Position numbers and translations under genes: made by a program
Shown: positions 40,486 to 43,986 of the stretch, in pieces
Numbering within the stretch: the first letter of the stretch is position 1
How the letters are laid out: every line of letters starts with the position of its first letter
The notes under the pieces: model-generated
The model's database searches: none
Seen by the model: only the letters and a program-made list of their open reading frames with translations
What the model was told of the DNA's origin: nothing
IMG/VR virus record: IMGVR_UViG_3300008448_000179
Span: 1 to 43,986 of that record
Strand: one strand, 5' to 3'
DNA: 43,986 nt
Origin: a virus

Positions 40486-40704
40486 TCACTTGATTGAAAC
40501 CAACACACCGTTCACCAGTTTACCTGTACCGTACCACCGATGAGGCTCGGGGTAGTGCGGTCCTTCTAGGGCGATCTCCCCGTTGGTAGGCAACTTGACA
40601 CCGAACAGGTCGCCGTTTGGTTGGAACACCTCGACCTTCTCACCCGAGGCGATGGCCTCACGAATAGCCTTCTTACTCTTGAAGTTCTTCACAGTGTACG
40701 CCAT
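40486..40704 (-). CDS. Small early protein of a common phage family, function unknown
   Basis: 72 aa. MAYTVKNFKSKKAIREAIAS, GEKVEVFQPNGDLFGVKLPT, NGEIALEGPHYPEPHRWYGT, ending KLVNGVLVSIK. The EGPHYP.PH.WY signature recurs in many tailed-phage proteins of unknown role: a helix followed by a small beta barrel. Start ATG 40704 overlaps the previous stop (TAATG), AAGGAG upstream; the apparent upstream ATG has no ribosome site. Possibly involved in host takeover given its early place, but that is a guess. Confidence 0.78.
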   Translation of the reverse strand: MAYTVKNFKSKKAIREAIASGEKVEVFQPNGDLFGVKLPTNGEIALEGPHYPEPHRWYGTGKLVNGVLVSIK

Positions 40705-41030
40705 TATGCAAACTCCTTGTTGATCCAATCTTCCGCCGCCTGAGACAGCACATTATGAAACCCACGCTTGGTCATTTGCTCGCCGTCCCACCACACATAC
40801 CCGTCCGCCGTGTTGACGGACTCGGGTTCCTCCGAGGCGCAGTAGTCAACGAACTCCGCCCACAGGTCGTCGATGTTGACGACCTCCACGTCTTCACACC
40901 ATCTGCCGTCAGCCACACCCGCATCCTGCGGATGCCACGAACCACCATGAACAGTCGCCTTGACTGTCACGTTCTGAAAGTCCATGCCAAGCTTGGCGCA
41001 GGGCAACCAGTCGATATCAACACTGCTCAT
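40704..41030 (-). CDS. Early acidic protein, unknown function
   Basis: 108 aa. MSSVDIDWLPCAKLGMDFQN, then TVKATVHGGSWHPQDAGVAD with an aromatic/acidic middle (DDLWAEFVDYCASEEPES) and a C-terminal helix (NVLSQAAEDWINKEFA). Strongly acidic, as seen in phage anti-defence and DNA-mimic proteins, but no specific family is recognised. Start ATG 41030 behind AAGGAG; overlaps its neighbours on both sides. Confidence 0.7.
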   Translation of the reverse strand: MSSVDIDWLPCAKLGMDFQNVTVKATVHGGSWHPQDAGVADGRWCEDVEVVNIDDLWAEFVDYCASEEPESVNTADGYVWWDGEQMTKRGFHNVLSQAAEDWINKEFA

Positions 41031-41247
41031 AACATCTCCTTATGATTGTGATGCACAAACAGCCGACTTCGATGGCGGCGATGTACGTCACATTATACCC
41101 ACGAGATTCGCACTCCTCGTTCAACGACACGAGGTCGTCGAACGCAACCACACCGTACACGGTAATATGCCATGTGTCCTCAAGGGTCAGACTTTCGGAG
41201 ACCTCGCCGAACGAGGCCTCAATATATCTTTGCAACCAGTTATCCAC
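41017..41247 (-). CDS. Small early protein, unknown function
   Basis: 76 aa from GTG 41247, preceded by a near-perfect AAGGAGGT five nt upstream, which decides the start. Sequence begins VDNWLQRYIEASFGEVSESL, then TLEDTWHITVYGVVAFDDLV and a hydrophobic stretch YIAAIEVGCLCITIIRRCYE near the end. The last 20 residues could be a strand pair or a weak membrane segment. Start overlaps the previous gene by 8 nt; its stop overlaps the next by 14 nt. Confidence 0.7.
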   Translation of the reverse strand: MDNWLQRYIEASFGEVSESLTLEDTWHITVYGVVAFDDLVSLNEECESRGYNVTYIAAIEVGCLCITIIRRCYEQC

Positions 41248-41398
41248 GGTAGACCTCCTTCGACTTGGGGTCGATGATATCAACAATGCCAACATCCGAG
41301 AAGTTATCCGCATCCACGGAGTTCTGCGTCTCGCAGTCAACCAACACGCTCTCCCAATCCTCGAAATACAGACCGACCTCGACCTCAGTATATCTCAT
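41240..41398 (-). CDS. Small early acidic protein, paralogue-like to 36903-37058
   Basis: 52 aa from ATG 41398 (GGAG 9 nt upstream): MRYTEVEVGLYFEDWESVLV, then DCETQNSVDADNFSDVGIVD and IIDPKSKEVYRG. The A.NF.DV ... IDPKS end matches the 36903-37058 protein. The frame continues upstream without a ribosome site. First gene after the second copy of the 25-base repeat and the leader hairpin. Confidence 0.68.
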   Translation of the reverse strand: MRYTEVEVGLYFEDWESVLVDCETQNSVDADNFSDVGIVDIIDPKSKEVYRG

Positions 41399-41429
41399 AA
41401 CAAACACTCCAATACTGACACACGAACCA

Positions 41430-41448
41430 CGGACACACGGCGTGTCCG
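41430..41448 (-). promoter_or_regulatory. Leader hairpin, copy 1
   Basis: Perfect 7-bp dyad CGGACAC/GTGTCCG with a 5-nt loop, identical over 19 bases to 41914-41932. It would begin about 8 nt after the predicted start of a transcript from the -10 at 41463-41468. Likely a 5' stability hairpin or RNase III-type site. Confidence 0.5.
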
Positions 41449-41461
41449 CAAATGTACCGTG

Positions 41462-41486
41462 CATGGTATTCCACACGCACGGCACT
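41462..41486 (-). repeat. 25-base repeat/stem-loop, copy 2, with -10-like TACCAT
   Basis: Same 25 bases as 40451-40475. The -10-like TACCAT (41468-41463) is kept but the -35 is poor (CTTCCA). The flanking arm CACGG/CCGTG makes a stronger stem than copy 1. Lies 64 nt upstream of the 52-aa gene. Confidence 0.5.
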
Positions 41487-41493
41487 GGAAGAA

Positions 41494-41883
41494 TCAACAA
41501 CAAATCACCGAACCTGATGCAGTCCAATCCCAGATTGCTTTCTGTTTGTTGATGTGGGCAAACCGCGCCGCCTCCTCAGCATCGTCAACAAACAAACTTA
41601 GATCCAGACAATATTCCGATGTGCTGGTGTCAAACCACAAACCAACGGAAAAACGAGACTCTTCGGGATATGGCCCATCAAAGAATCCACGTTCAACGTT
41701 GTCCAGCCAGGCGCATATCTCGAACACTGTCATCGGGTCCAACTCAGAGAACCTCAACTCATATCCGTACAGACCGACCTGATACCCACGTCCGTACCGC
41801 ACGGTATTACCCGCATGGTCGAACGTACCTCCAGCCTTTTTAGATTGTACAACCTGAATCAACTTCGCAAACAAATGACGCAT
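41494..41883 (-). CDS. Early protein, unknown function
   Basis: 129 aa from ATG 41883 (GGAG 8 nt upstream). MRHLFAKLIQVVQSKKAGGT, then FDHAGNTVRYGRGYQVGLYG, an acidic aromatic middle (FSELDPMTVFEICAWLDNVE) and LCLDLSLFVDDAEEAARFAH-like strand-helix (CLDLSLFVDDAEEAARFAHI), ending in SVICC. No known family recognised. The frame extends upstream through the leader hairpin without a ribosome site. It stands alone between a terminator and a promoter-like repeat. Confidence 0.7.
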   Translation of the reverse strand: MRHLFAKLIQVVQSKKAGGTFDHAGNTVRYGRGYQVGLYGYELRFSELDPMTVFEICAWLDNVERGFFDGPYPEESRFSVGLWFDTSTSEYCLDLSLFVDDAEEAARFAHINKQKAIWDWTASGSVICC

Positions 41884-41913
41884 GACAATACTCCACAACC
41901 GTACACATAAACA

Positions 41914-41932
41914 CGGACACACGGCGTGTCCG
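41914..41932 (-). promoter_or_regulatory. Leader hairpin, copy 2
   Basis: Identical 19-base dyad to 41430-41448, 31 nt upstream of the 129-aa gene and just after the terminator at 41939-41969. Same proposed role. Confidence 0.5.
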
Positions 41933-41938
41933 TTGAAA

Positions 41939-41969
41939 CCCGAGACAAGGCTATTCACCTTGTCCCGAG
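41939..41969 (-). terminator. Intrinsic terminator after the 176-aa early gene
   Basis: 12-bp stem CTCGGGACAAGG with CCTTGTCTCGGG (two G.U pairs) and 7-nt loop, then TTTC on the minus strand, 17 nt after the stop at 41986. Confidence 0.75.
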
Positions 41970-41985
41970 CGTAGTGGAGTCTGGT

Positions 41986-42516
41986 TTAGATCACCAAGTC
42001 GGCGGGAGTCCGACCCACCGACCGAATGTAGCCGCACCACAAGGCGGCCTGTGTTTGCGCGGGAGTCAGCCCGCACATCCGTGCGAGTTCCCGCATGACC
42101 TCGGTGTACTGGCGTACACCCTTCTTCGTTCCAAAAAGTTTCTGGTCAACACCAAAGCACTTGGCCATCCAAGTGTCGAGAACAACCGCCTCCTCATCGC
42201 CCTCAAGGGCCTTGGCGAAAGGCCCCGTCTTGAGACCGCGAATGCGGTTGTGGACGACGAAGTTTACCAACGCCGTAAATGTACCTTTCATCATGCCGTC
42301 CACCTTGCCCGTCTCGATAAACGCACGAGCAAGCCGCACGTTCCGTGTGACCTGGACACGGGGAGACGTCACAGACAGCACGCCGCAGACGTACTCCGTT
42401 GACACCTTGTGTCGTCGGGCGTACGCCCGCACCCTACGCCCCGCACGGGCGTACCACAGGTGACCATCATTCTCCATGCCCGAACGAACCAACGCCAACA
42501 ATGTCACATAATCCAT
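41986..42516 (-). CDS. Helix-hairpin-helix DNA glycosylase-like early protein
   Basis: 176 aa. All-helical: HLWYARAGRRVRAYARRHKV, VCGVLSVTSPRVQVTRNVRL, then IRGLKTGPFAKALEGDEEAV and VVLDTWMAKCFGVDQ. The order 'SP...N...A', 'G.KTG.F...L.GD', 'LDTWM.K.FGV' is that of a phage/plasmid family with an HhH-DNA-glycosylase-like fold; the DTWM aspartate would be at the catalytic site. Whether it repairs, protects or attacks DNA is unknown. Start ATG 42516 with GGAG 8 nt upstream. Follows a long regulatory gap. Confidence 0.62.
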   Translation of the reverse strand: MDYVTLLALVRSGMENDGHLWYARAGRRVRAYARRHKVSTEYVCGVLSVTSPRVQVTRNVRLARAFIETGKVDGMMKGTFTALVNFVVHNRIRGLKTGPFAKALEGDEEAVVLDTWMAKCFGVDQKLFGTKKGVRQYTEVMRELARMCGLTPAQTQAALWCGYIRSVGRTPADLVI

Positions 42517-43011
42517 GACCTACACTCCGAGACCTACGGCGTGCGACGAAAGTCGCCCAGTCCCCGTAGGAAACGCACGTCCGCACGGTGTCCCGCACGG
42601 ACGTACTACGGCCCATGCGGAGCGAATCCGCACGGGCGCGATATAACCGCACGGATATCCGTGCGGGCGCTATTGTTGTTGGTTGAATGTTCTACGATAT
42701 CGGATACTAAGTCGGTTTGCTATGTCGATTGAATCCGTACGGGTTCGCCGATTGAATCCGCGCCGAATATGGTACAATCCTAAACACGTCCGCCGATATC
42801 GTCCGCGCCTAGAGCTTACACCCCAGGCCGCCGATATCCCGTACGCTTACCATATCCGCCGAATACCCTAGCGAATACCCTACGCGCCGCACTGCGCGCA
42901 TATTGAGTGCGGACGATACCCCTTCCCTAGACCGTATCGGTAGGGTATCGCGTTCTTTACTTGTCAAAGATCAATACCCGCGCGGATATGTTCCAACCCG
43001 CGCGGATGGTA
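42517..43011 (-). other. 495-bp non-coding early region with ATATCG-rich repeats
   Basis: No credible gene. Holds a perfect 20-bp palindrome centred on GGATATCC (42647-42666), CCGCCGATATC at 42790 and 42828 with a variant at 42856, CGATTGAATCCG at 42726 and 42749, paired TAGGGTATTCG (minus strand, about 42887-42864) and TTGACA on the minus strand (42967-42962) without a clear -10. Probably a promoter/operator or replication control region. Confidence 0.6.
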
Positions 43012-43332
43012 TTAGACTACTTCACCCTTTACAATGTCGGCATCCTCACGGATGATAGCCGAAACGATGCGCGCGCCGTTTGCGTCGATCGTCCGACCAT
43101 TGGGCGTGATTATGCGAATGTTCACGGACGCGGGGAACGCGCCGATCTTAGACAATGCGGCGTTTCGGCGGTCGATAGACTCGCGGACACGCGCAGTGTA
43201 TTCGGCTAGAATCGCGTCCGCGTTCAAGTGTCCAACCGCAACCCTATCAAGGGTGAGCGCGTTCAATCCCTTGGGCATGCGGATTGAACGGTATTCGGTG
43301 AATGCTTCGGCCAATGCTTCAGACTTGTTCAT
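43012..43332 (-). CDS. First early protein, unknown function
   Basis: 106 aa from ATG 43332 (GGAG 7 nt upstream). MNKSEALAEAFTEYRSIRMP, then KGLNALTLDRVAVGHLNADA, a charged helix (EYTARVRESIDRRNAALSKI) and a beta-rich end (SVNIRIITPNGRTIDANGAR, IIREDADIVKGEVV). No family recognised. It is the first gene read from the strong sigma70 promoter, the place where T7 has its anti-restriction Ocr; this protein is not Ocr-like (not acidic overall). Confidence 0.72.
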   Translation of the reverse strand: MNKSEALAEAFTEYRSIRMPKGLNALTLDRVAVGHLNADAILAEYTARVRESIDRRNAALSKIGAFPASVNIRIITPNGRTIDANGARIVSAIIREDADIVKGEVV

Positions 43333-43358
43333 GATACGCTCCAAACTGTCAAACCTTC

Positions 43359-43400
43359 TCGGGATTCGGTCGGCAAACCGTTTGCAAACTCGAATCCCGA
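43359..43400 (-). promoter_or_regulatory. Nested inverted repeats at the 5' end of the first early transcript
   Basis: 10-bp perfect arms TCGGGATTCG (43359-43368) and CGAATCCCGA (43391-43400); the loop holds a further 6-bp dyad GCAAAC/GTTTGC (43373-43385). The predicted transcription start is at about 43401, so the mRNA would begin with this structure: stability hairpin or operator. Confidence 0.6.
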
Positions 43401-43407
43401 CACCACA

Positions 43408-43435
43408 AGTATACCCTCTCTATCGGCGTTGTCAA
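43408..43435 (-). promoter_or_regulatory. Strong sigma70 promoter for early genes
   Basis: Minus strand TTGACA (43435-43430), 16-nt spacer, TATACT (43413-43408). Best host-type promoter seen in the window, about 75 nt upstream of the first early gene and pointing along the genome. Preceded by an A-rich stretch (GAAAAAAGAAAAAAAG) that resembles an UP element. Confidence 0.82.
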
Positions 43436-43483
43436 GCGGTTTGCGCATCTTTTTTTCTTTTTTCGATCAGATTTGTGAATAAA

Positions 43484-43515
43484 ACCCGAACGGATTTGAC
43501 CTAATACCCGAACGG
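43484..43515. repeat. Paired direct repeats upstream of the early promoter
   Basis: ACCCGAACGG occurs at 43484-43493 and 43506-43515, 22 bp apart, two helical turns, 50-80 bp upstream of the -35. Suggests a regulator binding as a pair. Confidence 0.5.
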
Positions 43516-43610
43516 CTACGATCCCTCTGTACGCGTTCCAACGCGTCACCCATACCCTCGGCCACCCCCACGAACGGACGCGCCTAGGGGCATCCAGACG
43601 CGACCACGGC

Positions 43611-43945
43611 AAATCGGACAAGCGCATCCGATTTGGACTCGTCAAATCGGACAACCCTATCCGATATTCGGATCAAATCGGACAAGTATATCCGAAAATG
43701 GCGACAAATCGGACAATCGTATCCGAAAAGGGCAGGTATCCCGATATTTGGATCTTTTTATCCAGAATAGGCGGTATTGCGGACAATGTTATCCGATTTG
43801 ACCCTGGACGACCCGAATACTGGACAAGGTTGTCCGATTTGGGGTGTCATTGCGGACAAATCTATCCGATTTGATCGGCGATAGTGGACAAGGTTGTCCG
43901 ATTTGAACGGGATACTGGAGAGAGTTATCCGATTTGCTCGCGGGG
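43611..43945. repeat. Array of about ten dyad iterons at the early end
   Basis: Each unit is a dyad: [AAATC or variant]GGACAA, 2-5 nt, T(A/G)TCCGATTT. Cores GGACAA start at 43616, 43649, 43680, 43711, 43781, 43822, 43854 and 43886, with degenerate units at 43750 and 43917. Steps are mostly 31-33 bp (three helical turns). No coding frame explains it. The right edge (43940-43986) is G-rich non-repeat. Confidence 0.88.
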
Positions 43946-43986
43946 TAGGTGGCCAGGGGGGTTCCAGGATCGCGCTATAGTTCAGT

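Noticed and set aside
39315-40493. 392-codon plus-strand frame opposite the lysozyme and neighbouring genes
   Set aside because: Long only because it is antisense to several biased small genes; it has no ribosome site and no recognisable domain, and all credible genes are on the other strand.
42467-42652. 61-codon frame at the start of the 176-aa gene
   Set aside because: Arg/Ser-rich, overlaps the palindrome and the real gene start in another frame, no ribosome site.
43349-43654. 101-codon open frame upstream of the first early gene (minus strand)
   Set aside because: It crosses the sigma70 promoter, its hairpin and the A-rich tract; composition is Arg/Trp-rich as expected of non-coding DNA and there is no good ribosome site.
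1-43986. Direct terminal repeat joining the window ends
   Set aside because: The first bases are terminase coding sequence and the last are iterons followed by a G-rich stretch; no shared sequence was seen.

Overview
The window is most of the genome of a lytic T7-like podophage (Autographivirales type), shown in reverse: every credible gene is on the minus strand, so the early end is at the right and the late end at the left. The evidence is a single-subunit RNA polymerase with T7 motifs A, B and C, a T7-type primase-helicase, family A DNA polymerase, 5'-3' exonuclease and SSB, and a complete T7-order virion module (portal, scaffold, capsid, tail tubular A and B, three internal virion proteins, tail fibre, holin, small and large terminase). 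No integrase, repressor or tRNA is seen. The large terminase runs off base 1, so the genome is incomplete at that end, and no direct terminal repeat is visible between the two window ends. A class II (B12-dependent) ribonucleotide reductase and ThyX suggest an aquatic or marine phage; the host cannot be named from the sequence.

Layout in transcription order (right to left). 43986-43333: about ten dyad iterons repeated every ~31-33 bp, paired direct repeats, and a strong sigma70-type promoter whose transcript starts with a nested stem-loop. 43332-37202: a block of small early genes, many joined by 1-14 nt overlaps, divided by sigma70-like promoters sharing CGCTTGACA, by terminators and by repeated leader hairpins; recognisable members are an i-type lysozyme with signal peptide, a beta-solenoid repeat protein, a DUF6321-like basic protein and a HhH-glycosylase-like protein. 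37214-35099: a self-contained unit with a bipartite promoter-like element, an A+T-rich patch (candidate replication origin), two small genes, an SGNH hydrolase and a terminator. 35077-22423: RNA polymerase, ThyX, NrdJ, metallophosphoesterase, SSB, RusA-like resolvase, primase-helicase, DNA polymerase, a dATP/dGTP diphosphohydrolase-like protein and exonuclease. 22419-1: a permuted-papain-like protein, structural genes, tail fibres, lysis genes and terminases.

The most unusual non-genic signal is a bipartite element, GCCTGCGANYTRA - 9/10 nt - TGCGCTTYCGAYCC, present three times on the same strand: before the SGNH unit, at the start of the structural module, and before the tail-fibre genes. It lies in different reading frames in different copies, so it is conserved as DNA or RNA. 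The best guess is a phage RNA polymerase promoter. The copy beside the A+T-rich patch resembles the promoter plus A+T-rich arrangement of the T7 primary origin. All functional assignments are by eye from motifs and gene order; nothing was searched.
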